From assembly GCA_017460265.1 (NCBI GenBank), contig JAFUBJ010000298.1:1-6769 (forward strand): a stretch of 6,769 nt of DNA. The letters run 5' to 3'. Of the stretch, positions 1 through 5,368 are shown piece after piece. The first letter of the stretch is position 1. Each line of letters opens with the position of its first letter. This stretch comes from Atopobiaceae bacterium (lineage in GTDB: Bacteria; Actinomycetota; Coriobacteriia; Coriobacteriales; Atopobiaceae). Made by a program: the position numbers and the translations under genes. A model generated the notes under the pieces. That model had not been told where the DNA came from. It ran no database searches and was given only the letters and a program-made list of their open reading frames with translations.

Positions 1-249
1 CGCCTCGCCGACATCCGCGGCGCCCGCGGGCCGCTCGAGGACCACGACCCCGACCGCGGCGCGGGCTACGCGGCCAACAGGAGGCTCGAGGGGAGGTGGA
101 GGAAGGTGCATGGCCGCCTCGCCGACGCCGTGGCCATGGTCGCGGCCGCCAAGGCGGTCGCCCCCGCAGCCGCTTGCCTCATCTTTAGGGGCAGGGCTAG
201 GGGCGTACTGCCTCCATGGCTGCCGCCGACACCGTGTGACGGCCACTGA
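1..249 (+). CDS. 3' end of an unrecognised gene (partial)
   Basis: The frame starting at base 1 is open to a TGA at 247-249 and gives about 82 residues, so only the C-terminus is visible. Up to about base 180 nearly every codon ends in G or C and arginine is often AGG, as in real genes of this window. The segment is Arg/Ala-rich and charged (for example NRRLEGRWRKVHGRLADAV), which suggests helices. After about base 180 the codon quality drops and the frame runs tail-to-tail over the last 53 bases of the minus-strand nuclease gene. The last 20 or so residues may therefore be a replaced or extended tail rather than the original C-terminus. I do not recognise the family. Confidence 0.5.
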   Translation, partial: RLADIRGARGPLEDHDPDRGAGYAANRRLEGRWRKVHGRLADAVAMVAAAKAVAPAAACLIFRGRARGVLPPWLPPTPCDGH

Positions 250-1015
250 CCGTGAACCTATGCCCTCCAGAGGCCATCGGCTCGGTCTTCGTCTGACAGT
301 CCTTCGTCTCGACGATAATCATTGCCGTCATTCTGTAGCCGAACGCTTCGACATGGTAGTCGCAGGAGACTATCGACCCGTCATTGTAGCCAACGACTCC
401 TCCCGCTACGCTATCAGGGTTTGGCGCAGGAAGTACGTCGAAGAATAGGTCGCCGTCGAACTCGTCGCCTTCGTTCCACCCTATGGCCCTATGGAGGAAG
501 CTGAACGCCCTGTCGAAAGAGTCTTCCTCTAGGCCCTCGTCAAGAACGGGGTTGATGCCAAAGAAGTCCACGACGTCCTTCACCATCTGAACGAACTCGA
601 GCCTAGCTCTCGCTGCCTCGACATCCATACGATCGTTGAACTGAGCGAACGATCCATCAGATATATCGTCATCGACACCGGCGAAGCCGATGGAGCCGGA
701 TAAGGCGACCTCGTAGAGGAAACGCGCAGCCCTGAGGGCGGAGGAGGCGGTGCATCCGTAGAACCGCGGCGCGAGCTGGCAGGTCATCGTCTGCACGCTC
801 TCACCGTCCTGTGCGGGCATGTCAGTCACCGTTAGTGGTCTGAAGAAACCCACAGGCTCTGCCTGTGGTGCGATAGCCGGTTCCACCAGGTCATTTTGTA
901 ACATCTTGACCCCCGTCCTACGATGGAGGGGCCGCGGGCAACGGCCTGCTCCCAGGAACGGGGGCCGAGATGAACAACAACCAGAGTCTAGCGCACACGA
1001 GATGGGACTGCACAT
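197..1015 (-). CDS. C-terminal part of the split nuclease protein (function unknown)
   Basis: The frame is open from an ATG at 1015 inside the IS, but only 829-197 (210 codons before the stop) belongs to the original gene. The native part starts VTDMPAQDGESVQTM, contains an acidic helical stretch (about MDVEAARARLEFVQMVKDVVDFF) and ends with alternating hydrophobic residues typical of strands. No catalytic motif, membrane segment or known domain is evident. It is probably the target-sensing or oligomerisation portion of the nuclease protein, but that is inference from position alone. An ATG at 820-818, just inside the junction, or starts within the IS could allow a separate fragment to be made. 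I see no good ribosome binding site for this. Confidence 0.5.
   Translation of the reverse strand: MCSPISCALDSGCCSSRPPFLGAGRCPRPLHRRTGVKMLQNDLVEPAIAPQAEPVGFFRPLTVTDMPAQDGESVQTMTCQLAPRFYGCTASSALRAARFLYEVALSGSIGFAGVDDDISDGSFAQFNDRMDVEAARARLEFVQMVKDVVDFFGINPVLDEGLEEDSFDRAFSFLHRAIGWNEGDEFDGDLFFDVLPAPNPDSVAGGVVGYNDGSIVSCDYHVEAFGYRMTAMIIVETKDCQTKTEPMASGGHRFTVSGRHTVSAAAMEAVRP
850..868 (+). repeat. IS left-end subterminal hairpin
   Basis: CCACAGGC (850-857) and GCCTGTGG (861-868) form a perfect 8-bp stem with loop TCT. It lies about 20 bases inside the inferred left end, a typical distance for the imperfect palindromes that TnpA of this family binds on single-stranded DNA. TGAAG at 841-845 precedes it, as TGAAG precedes the right-end stem. 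Confidence 0.75.
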
Positions 1016-1389
1016 ACCACATCGTGTTCATACCGAAGTACAGGAGGAAGGTCCTGTACGGCGAGTGCAGGGAGGAGATAAGGGACGTCCTGAGGCGGCT
1101 GGTGGAGGCGAAGGACGGCGTCGAGCTGGTCGAGGGGAGCGTCTGCCGCGACCACATCCACATGTGCCTGAGGATAGCGCCCAAGCACAGCGTGGCGAAG
1201 GTGATGGGCTACCTTAAGGGCAAGAGCGCGCTCATCATGTTCGACCACCACCCGGAGTGGAGGAGGGCGACGGGTCGCGACAGGACGCTTTGGGCGCGGG
1301 GCTACTACGTCAGCACGGTCGGGCTGAACGAGGCGACGATCAGGAAGTACGTGCGTAACCAGGAGGATGCGAGCAGGATAGCCGAGTAG
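970..1389 (+). CDS. tnpA: IS200/IS605 family Y1 transposase TnpA
   Basis: This 139-residue protein is a single-domain HUH/Y1 transposase of the usual family size. It cuts and rejoins single-stranded DNA at the element ends (peel-and-paste transposition). Visible family features are the N-terminal strand CTYHIVFIPKYRRKVLYG, the metal-binding HUH motif as H62-I63-H64 in DHIHMCL, KSALIMF in the central helix region, and GYYVSTVG. The catalytic tyrosine is Y127 in IRKYVRNQ, with Q131 completing the Y-x3-Q pattern. All key residues are present, so the enzyme should be functional. The ATG at 970 has only a G-rich stretch (about 960-965) as a ribosome binding site. Weak initiation is normal in IS200, where tnpA translation is held low. 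The left-end hairpin lies about 100 bases upstream. Confidence 0.95.
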   Translation: MNNNQSLAHTRWDCTYHIVFIPKYRRKVLYGECREEIRDVLRRLVEAKDGVELVEGSVCRDHIHMCLRIAPKHSVAKVMGYLKGKSALIMFDHHPEWRRATGRDRTLWARGYYVSTVGLNEATIRKYVRNQEDASRIAE

Positions 1390-2436
1390 GAGCGGTTGCC
1401 CGCGGCCCTGCCGCACCAGTACCATCGCAGCGAGAGCTGCGAATATGAAGCCACCGGCTATGCCGGTGGTCTTCACTCGGAGGAGGATTGGGCAGTCCTT
1501 TTGGTGGGAGTTTGATCTGACCAGTTCTCTTGTTCCCTTTCGTTCGGTGGCGATTCTGATGGTGATTCCGGTAGAGGACGCCGGGTCGGGTGATGAGTAG
1601 ATTCTTATCAGGTTCTCGTCCGTGGGAGGCTGGGGAATCGTCCATATCCGTTCCAGGGTCGCACCCTCTTCGTCCCCGATAAGTTGGACAAGGGTCTCGA
1701 CTTCTATGTCATCCCCGCTGAGGTTGAGATCAAGTCCCCGTTCGACGAGATCCCTTATTGCTCTCGAGCCACGCTCCGTTTTCGACCTGAGATTCACGAT
1801 GGGAACGCTGCCCTTGACCCAGGGCTGCAGGTGGTAGATAACGCTGCTTGACTCGCCATCGCTTAGTATCTGGGCGTAGAAGCGGTCGTCGCCGCATCTC
1901 TCGTTAAGTAGCCTCGCTTTTCGAGAGAAAGATTCAACGAAGTCGCCTTTTCCGTCCGAGTCTAGTGCCTCGTACATCGTATCGAGAACGTCTGGATAGA
2001 ACAGCCTGCGTATGCTCTTGTAGACGGTAAGCTTTCCGATAATGATTGCTCTGAATACGTAGGAGATTTCGGTCTCTGGGTAATCGGCCTTTAGGCTTTC
2101 GAGCTTTCTTGCGGCCGTCGGACTTGGGTCAGCAGAACACATTAGCACCCACTTGAAACCAGAGAATTGTTCGTGTGCCTTCTTGAGAGACCTCTTGATC
2201 TGGTCGATTTGGCTTTTCTTGATGCCATCCCTGAAGTATTTGAACTGATAGATTACCGAAGGAGACTCGTAAGATCCCTCGTAGGCGTCAATGCCGCCGT
2301 CACCGCCTTTTCCTTCGACCTTGGTTACACTCCGTCCTTCTTTGATGAGAATCTGCAAGCAAAGATCTTCCCACCTGTCCGGAGACAAGGATGCGAAGTA
2401 GCCGTCATCAAGCATCGTGGCCAAGTGAATCTCCAA
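988..2436 (-). CDS. N-terminal part of Mrr-like restriction endonuclease, fused to IS antisense sequence
   Basis: Residues 1-320 are native; the other 162 are read from the antisense strand of the inserted IS, which happens to be open as far as 988. The native N-terminus shows the Mrr_cat pattern. W22-E23-D24 lies in the first helix, followed by GGDGGID with catalytic-type D50, then YQFKYF with Q64 and K66 forming the D...QxK motif. Next come KKSQIDQIKR and a hydrophobic strand KWVLMCSA. In this family the domain cleaves DNA, often modified or foreign DNA, using the Asp, Gln/Glu and Lys for metal-dependent hydrolysis. Residues about 150-320 look like a separate alpha/beta region with no motif I can name. 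A defence role is inferred from the domain and from the neighbouring DprA-like/PRTase pair. Whether the truncated fusion folds or cuts DNA is unknown. Confidence 0.7.
   Translation of the reverse strand: MEIHLATMLDDGYFASLSPDRWEDLCLQILIKEGRSVTKVEGKGGDGGIDAYEGSYESPSVIYQFKYFRDGIKKSQIDQIKRSLKKAHEQFSGFKWVLMCSADPSPTAARKLESLKADYPETEISYVFRAIIIGKLTVYKSIRRLFYPDVLDTMYEALDSDGKGDFVESFSRKARLLNERCGDDRFYAQILSDGESSSVIYHLQPWVKGSVPIVNLRSKTERGSRAIRDLVERGLDLNLSGDDIEVETLVQLIGDEEGATLERIWTIPQPPTDENLIRIYSSPDPASSTGITIRIATERKGTRELVRSNSHQKDCPILLRVKTTGIAGGFIFAALAAMVLVRQGRGQPLLLGYPARILLVTHVLPDRRLVQPDRADVVAPRPKRPVATRRPPPLRVVVEHDERALALKVAHHLRHAVLGRYPQAHVDVVAADAPLDQLDAVLRLHQPPQDVPYLLPALAVQDLPPVLRYEHDVVCAVPSRVR
1446..1475 (+). 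repeat. IS right-end subterminal hairpin with an unpaired T
   Basis: CCACCGGC (1451-1458) pairs perfectly with GCCGGTGG (1462-1469) around the loop TAT. The stem then continues with TGAAG (1446-1450) against CTTCA (1471-1475), leaving T1470 bulged out. In the family member IS608 an extrahelical T in the end hairpins is recognised by TnpA, so this bulge may serve the same purpose. The hairpin ends one base before the inferred right end at 1476. Confidence 0.8.
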
Positions 2437-2629
2437 TCACTCCGCATCCGCCATGAGCACCAATTGCTGCGTCGGTACCCGGCGCCGTTCCTTGGTGTAA
2501 GACGGGCTGTGTCATGTAGTGTTATCGCGAGTTCCTTCTATTTTGGCATAGGGGTGCGACGGGAATGTCGTTTTAAGGCGCCGTAACCATCTGGCTGGAC
2601 CCTCAAACGGTACGTGTGTACATGTCTAT

Positions 2630-2676
2630 CCGCCGCCGCGCCCATGGCGAGCCCCCCACGAGCCATGCGGCGGCGG
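2630..2676. repeat. Bulged hairpin 1 of the 2630-2769 cluster
   Basis: CCGCCGCCG (2630-2638) pairs with CGGCGGCGG (2668-2676), and CATGGC (2643-2648) with GCCATG (2662-2667). Four bases (2639-2642) bulge out, and the loop is 13 bases (2649-2661). The loop segment CCACGAG (2656-2662) is also complementary to CTCGTGG (2707-2713) beyond hairpin 2, so an alternative fold is possible. Confidence 0.6.
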
Positions 2677-2677
2677 T

Positions 2678-2702
2678 GCGCGCTGGGGCATGGCCAGCGC
2701 GC
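2678..2702. repeat. Perfect 9-bp hairpin 2 of the 2630-2769 cluster
   Basis: GCGCGCTGG (2678-2686) and CCAGCGCGC (2694-2702) are a perfect 9-bp inverted repeat around the 7-base loop GGCATGG. It starts two bases after hairpin 1. No T-run follows on either strand, so it does not look like an intrinsic terminator. Confidence 0.65.
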
Positions 2703-2722
2703 CGCCCTCGTGGCCCTGTCTC

Positions 2723-2769
2723 CACGGAAACTGCACTTGGGGAGGGGTGTTCTGCCCCTCCCTTCCGTG
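2723..2769. repeat. Long bulged hairpin 3, just downstream of the PcfJ-like stop codon
   Basis: GGGAGGGG (2740-2747) pairs with CCCCTCCC (2755-2762) around a 7-base loop. Directly outside, CACGGAA (2723-2729) pairs with TTCCGTG (2763-2769), with ten bases (2730-2739) bulged on one side. It lies 19 bases beyond the stop of the minus-strand PcfJ-like gene. It could act as a terminator or 3' stabilising structure for that gene, but it lacks a T-tract on the minus strand. Confidence 0.6.
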
Positions 2770-2787
2770 CCGTGTGGCCTTATCGCG

Positions 2788-4167
2788 CTAAGCCCCCAGC
2801 GCGTGCATCCTCCCTCCCGTCGGCATGCGGTAGCCCGTGGTTTCGCACCAGTCGGCGAGGAAGCGGCGTTGCGACATGGTTACCTGCCTGTTGTGGCTCT
2901 GGAACGCCTGACGTATCGCGCCGCCCCTCACCTCGACGGTCACGAGCGGCCTGTCTGGGTCGCTGGCCTTGCGCATGAGCCAGAGGTCGGTCTGGCCGCT
3001 GGCGTACCTGTCGATGAACCCGGCCACGCAGTTGTGCTGAGCGTTGGCCTCGTCGAGAATCTCGCGCACGGTGGCGGCGGGGCGGATGAGGTAGCCGTCC
3101 GACTCGAAGCCTTTGCCGTCGAGATCGGCGGCTCGCCTTGCTATCGCTGCGTCGCTGGCCTCGTGTCGGCGCATCTCACGCTCGCGCTCAAGCTCTACGA
3201 GCAGCGCTGCGGGGTCTGCGGGGTACCTGTCCTCCACGCTTCCCCTCACCCTCTGCTGCATGTCGAGGGCGTCCGTCCACAGCTGCACGTTGTAGGAGCG
3301 GGTGCGGCGGCGCTGGGCGGGCATGTCCAGCAGGGAGAGCGCGTACTCGCACGCGCGGCGCGGCTCGAACGCGATGCCGCGCCACTCCATGGAGCGCAGG
3401 GCGCAGGCGAGCCTCGGCAGGAAGTCGGCGGTTCCTCCCCTCGGGTGCTCTGCGCTCCTGTCGAGGTACCCGTTGAGCAGGTCGCGGGTCACGTCGCACC
3501 CCATGGACTCCACGAACTGCGCCACATACATCCTGTCGCGGAAGCACTCGGCGGTTGCCTCGTCTCGTCCCTCGCCGTAGAAGCCCGTGAGGCGCAGGGC
3601 GGCGCTCAGCGCCTCTCGGCAGTGGTTGTGGCCCATGGTCGGCTCCACGAGCCTCCAGACGAGGCTCGCGTGCTCCCACGTGCCGCTGAGGTTCCACTTG
3701 GCGTTCGCCCCCATGCGGGATGCCGCCCACGCCTCCACGCGCACCATGTCGCGCTTGCACATCTCGCGGAAGTCGCCGCTGTTGAGGAGCGCCACCACGG
3801 CGGCGCATCCCTTTGCGTCGTAGGCCTGCAGGGGCTGGCGGCTCCATGGCGGGGTGAGGGCGTCGCCCGTTGCCCCCTTGCAGAAGGTGCCGAGCCTCGC
3901 GGTGGTGAGCTGGTGGCGGCTCCCCGTGCGCTCGTCGGTCACGTAGTACTGGCCTTGGGTGACCAGAAGCACGAGCATCTGGGAGCGGGTGCCGCACCTG
4001 CGGCGGAACGCGCAGTCGGCTCCGTCCACGAGCACGCGCTCGAACTCGGGCGCGGGCTGCTCGCGCTTGGCCTTGGGCGTGTCGCGCTCGATGTCCCCGT
4101 GGACTATGAGGCTCCGCACGTCCACCTTCTCTTCGATGCCGAGGTTCAGAGTGAGCTGGGTCTGCAT
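2788..4167 (-). CDS. PcfJ-domain protein
   Basis: This 459-residue protein has a PcfJ-like domain in its C-terminal third. Family signatures are EANAQHNCV (373-381), IDRYASGQTDLWLMRK (385-400), PLVTVEVR (407-414) and a QSHNRQVT segment (423-430) in place of the usual asparagine-rich turn. An acidic/basic helical stretch (ELEREREMRR, about 325-334) precedes the domain. The N-terminal two thirds are family-typical in length but carry no catalytic motif I can name. PcfJ was named on the enterococcal conjugative plasmid pCF10, and relatives are frequent on plasmids and integrative elements; its biochemical role is not established. ATG at 4167 is well supported by GGGAGA (4179-4174) six bases upstream. 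Third positions are strongly GC-rich on this strand. The gene diverges from the DprA-like/PRTase operon. Confidence 0.85.
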   Translation of the reverse strand: MQTQLTLNLGIEEKVDVRSLIVHGDIERDTPKAKREQPAPEFERVLVDGADCAFRRRCGTRSQMLVLLVTQGQYYVTDERTGSRHQLTTARLGTFCKGATGDALTPPWSRQPLQAYDAKGCAAVVALLNSGDFREMCKRDMVRVEAWAASRMGANAKWNLSGTWEHASLVWRLVEPTMGHNHCREALSAALRLTGFYGEGRDEATAECFRDRMYVAQFVESMGCDVTRDLLNGYLDRSAEHPRGGTADFLPRLACALRSMEWRGIAFEPRRACEYALSLLDMPAQRRRTRSYNVQLWTDALDMQQRVRGSVEDRYPADPAALLVELEREREMRRHEASDAAIARRAADLDGKGFESDGYLIRPAATVREILDEANAQHNCVAGFIDRYASGQTDLWLMRKASDPDRPLVTVEVRGGAIRQAFQSHNRQVTMSQRRFLADWCETTGYRMPTGGRMHALGA

Positions 4168-4173
4168 GTCGTG

Positions 4174-4179
4174 TCTCCC
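4174..4179 (-). promoter_or_regulatory. Ribosome binding site of the PcfJ-like gene
   Basis: On the minus strand GGGAGA lies six bases before the ATG at 4167, which fixes the start of the PcfJ-like gene. Confidence 0.6.
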
Positions 4180-4196
4180 GTCTGGTCAGGCGGGGG

Positions 4197-4344
4197 AATC
4201 CCCTTCGGTCCCCCTGCGGGGAGGCCATGCAAGGCGGAGGGACACGGGTGGGACGGGCAGTCCCTCCGCCGTCACCGGGAGCGGGATGTGGGAGGGGCCC
4301 GCGACGGTGTGCGAGGCTTGCCCACAGGGGGTCCGAAGGGGATT
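4197..4344. repeat. 148-bp structure with 24-bp near-perfect inverted repeat ends
   Basis: The arms are 4197-4220 and 4321-4344. Read on opposite strands they match at 22 of 24 positions, beginning AATCCCCTTCGG; the two differences are at arm positions 13 and 21. Similarity stops abruptly on both sides. The 100-base interior contains a perfect 10-bp inverted repeat, GGCGGAGGGA (4233-4242) and TCCCTCCGCC (4261-4270). Possible roles are a MITE-like non-autonomous element, a transfer or replication origin, a paired operator between the divergent genes, or a leader structure. No obvious target-site duplication flanks it. Sequence alone does not decide between these. Confidence 0.7.
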
Positions 4345-4370
4345 GAGAGTATTTGGGTGGGGTGACGGGG

Positions 4371-4389
4371 CGCCGATCATCGCTCGGCG
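4371..4389. repeat. Small hairpin upstream of the DprA-like promoter region
   Basis: CGCCGA (4371-4376) and TCGGCG (4384-4389) form a perfect 6-bp stem with a 7-base loop. A short G-rich stretch and TTTT (4398-4401) follow on the plus strand. It could be a weak terminator insulating the operon from upstream plus-strand transcription, or an operator. Confidence 0.35.
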
Positions 4390-4434
4390 GGGCGTCGTTT
4401 TGCAAAGCTGGTGAGTCGCTCGGTACATACGTTC

Positions 4435-4440
4435 TAGAAT
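4435..4440 (+). promoter_or_regulatory. Candidate -10 box for the DprA-like/PRTase operon
   Basis: TAGAAT (4435-4440) matches the TATAAT consensus at five of six positions. It would start transcription near 4447, about 45 bases before the start codon. It overlaps the 8-bp palindrome TTCTAGAA (4432-4439), a possible operator. No good -35 box sits at 16-18 bases; TTGCAA at 4400-4405 is too far upstream for this -10. Confidence 0.3.
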
Positions 4441-4479
4441 ACTGTCCGTCTCCAGTGGTATCGTATTAGCAAAGGTTAG

Positions 4480-4486
4480 AGGAGGT
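4480..4486 (+). promoter_or_regulatory. Ribosome binding site of the DprA-like gene
   Basis: AGGAGGT is a near-ideal Shine-Dalgarno sequence five bases before the ATG at 4492 and fixes that start. Confidence 0.8.
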
Positions 4487-4491
4487 GCAAC

Positions 4492-5367
4492 ATGGTTACG
4501 GCTTTGGCCGACGAGAGGGTTGTCTCGCCGTATGACGAACTTATGGCATATGAGTACCTTTACGCCATGGATGGCACCTCGCGCGGCAAGATGTCTAGGG
4601 TGCTCGCCGAGAATGGAACCCTTCCCACGCGCGCGATGGCGGCAATCGAAGGTCTTATGCCCGACGAGTCGAAGTATGGTGAAGTCAGGGAATACGTCGA
4701 CTCCCGGATCGGGGGGTTCTCCGTCCTTGTCGAGGGCACGCCGCAGTTCCCGCGATCCCTTCGCGCGCAGAAGGACCCACTGCCGGTCTTCTACTATCGT
4801 GGCGATCTGTCTCTCGTCGAGTCTCGCTGCGTCTCCGTGGTCGGGACTAGGCACCCCTCCGAGAGGGGTGCGCTTGCCGCGAGGCGGATCGCGCGGGCTC
4901 TTGCCGACCGCGACATCACAGTTGTCGCTGGACTGGCAGCTGGCATAGACACCGAGGCCATGACACAGGCGATCTCTGTCGGAGGGAGCGTGATTGGCGT
5001 CATAGGCACACCGATCGACAGGTACTACCCGAAGGAGAACCGTGCCCTTCAGGACGAGGTCGCCGCGAAGCACCTCCTCATCAGCCAAGTGCCCATCTAT
5101 CGCTACGACCATCAGCCCTTCAACACGCAGCGCTTCTACTTCTCTGAGCGCAACGTGACAATGGCCGCGCTCTCCGAGGCGACCATCATTGTGGAGGCTG
5201 GCGAGACCAGCGGGACGCGGACGCAGGCTCGTGCCTGCATCGACCAGGGGAAGAAGCTAGTGTTCCTCCCTGGGGTCGTCGAGTCTGTCACCTGGGCGCG
5301 GGCATTCCTAGAGAAGGGCGCCAAGGTTGCCTCGTCCGTCACTGAGGCGATGGAAATGGTCGTCTGA
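4492..5367 (+). CDS. DprA/Smf-like protein (probable ShosA-type component of a two-gene defence module)
   Basis: This 291-residue protein has a Rossmann-like DprA/Smf (SLOG superfamily) core. FPRSLRAQKDPLPVFYYRGDLSLVE (86-110) is the typical DprA lead-in. VSVVGTR (114-120) is the first strand and glycine loop, and VVAGLAAGID (144-153) stands for the usual SGLARGID. VIGVIGTPIDRYYPKEN (167-183) and FSERNVTMAALS (217-228) follow, then IVEAGETSGTRTQA (233-246). Unlike housekeeping DprA, the protein ends soon after the core and lacks the winged-helix C-terminus; the usual SE before P is SQ (198-199). Housekeeping DprA loads RecA on single-stranded DNA. This copy is next to a phosphoribosyltransferase gene, the pairing I recall for ShosTA, so a role as antitoxin or sensor in a defence pair is more likely. 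The stop is one base before the next start, indicating an operon. Confidence 0.85.
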   Translation: MVTALADERVVSPYDELMAYEYLYAMDGTSRGKMSRVLAENGTLPTRAMAAIEGLMPDESKYGEVREYVDSRIGGFSVLVEGTPQFPRSLRAQKDPLPVFYYRGDLSLVESRCVSVVGTRHPSERGALAARRIARALADRDITVVAGLAAGIDTEAMTQAISVGGSVIGVIGTPIDRYYPKENRALQDEVAAKHLLISQVPIYRYDHQPFNTQRFYFSERNVTMAALSEATIIVEAGETSGTRTQARACIDQGKKLVFLPGVVESVTWARAFLEKGAKVASSVTEAMEMVV

Positions 5368-5368
5368 C

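Larger units (their letters stand above)
830..1476 (+). mobile_element. IS200-type insertion sequence (IS200/IS605 family, tnpA only), 647 bp
   Basis: The boundaries are inferred from three agreeing signs. First, TCAC at 826-829, just left of the element, is repeated as TCAC at 1473-1476 at its right end. This is the IS200/IS605 arrangement, in which the element sits 3' of a short target and ends in a related tetranucleotide, without target duplication or terminal inverted repeats. Second, subterminal hairpins lie at 850-868 (left) and 1446-1475 (right). Third, removing 830-1476 restores the host reading frame. The single gene is a Y1 transposase; there is no tnpB. The element looks intact and possibly active. 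Its tnpA runs opposite to the interrupted gene. Confidence 0.85.
197..2436 (-). pseudogene. Mrr-type nuclease gene split by an IS200 element
   Basis: This is one minus-strand gene in two pieces, 2436-1477 and 829-197, separated by the insertion at 830-1476. Deleting exactly 647 bases joins arginine 320 (CGA at 1479-1477) to valine (GTG at 829-827) in frame. The result is 530 codons with no other lesion, ending at the TAG at 199-197. The N-terminal ~140 residues carry an Mrr-like PD-(D/E)XK endonuclease domain; the middle and C-terminal parts are not recognised. The start is uncertain. TTG at 2436 directly follows an in-frame TGA. TTG at 2424 has GGAG six bases upstream, and ATG at 2415 is the first ATG. 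As the DNA stands the full protein cannot be made. Base composition is less GC-rich than the neighbouring PcfJ-like gene, which suggests separate acquisition. Confidence 0.8.
2437..2787. other. Non-coding gap between the PcfJ-like and nuclease genes, rich in hairpins
   Basis: This 351-base stretch separates the stop of the PcfJ-like gene from the start of the nuclease gene; both are on the minus strand. I see no convincing gene in it. The right half (2630-2769) holds three strong consecutive inverted repeats, listed separately. The left half (2437-2600) is less GC-rich and should contain the nuclease promoter on the minus strand, but no clear -35/-10 pair stands out. Very short palindromes such as GTAC-GTGT-GTAC (2610-2621) are also present. 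Confidence 0.5.
4168..4491. other. Divergent intergenic region with nested inverted repeats
   Basis: These 324 bases separate the divergent PcfJ-like and DprA-like genes. No gene is supported here. Frames that cross it are extensions of antisense frames and do not show coding character. Part of it (4197-4344) is a large nested inverted-repeat structure. A 6-bp hairpin CGCCGA/TCGGCG (4371-4376/4384-4389) follows, and the DprA-like promoter and ribosome binding site should lie in 4390-4491. The PcfJ-like leader on the minus strand may run through the repeat structure. Confidence 0.6.

Noticed and set aside
850..868. IS left-end stem as an intrinsic terminator
   Set aside because: No T-run follows, and the position relative to the element end fits a transposase binding hairpin. 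A secondary role in blocking read-through cannot be excluded.
2558..2576. CGAC-GGGAAT-GTCG followed by TTTT as a terminator
   Set aside because: The stem is only four base pairs and no plus-strand gene ends here.
2614..4365. A very long plus-strand open frame (583 codons) opposite the PcfJ-like gene
   Set aside because: It is antisense to a gene with clear family motifs and a good ribosome binding site. Such shadows are common opposite GC-rich genes, and its translation is low-complexity Ala/Val/His/Gly-rich.
3188..4405. A 405-codon minus-strand frame overlapping the PcfJ-like gene
   Set aside because: It overlaps the PcfJ frame on the same strand and translates into Arg/Pro/His-rich low-complexity sequence without motifs.
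4186..5112. A 308-codon minus-strand frame opposite the DprA-like gene
   Set aside because: It is antisense to an unmistakable DprA core and has no recognisable domain or ribosome binding site.
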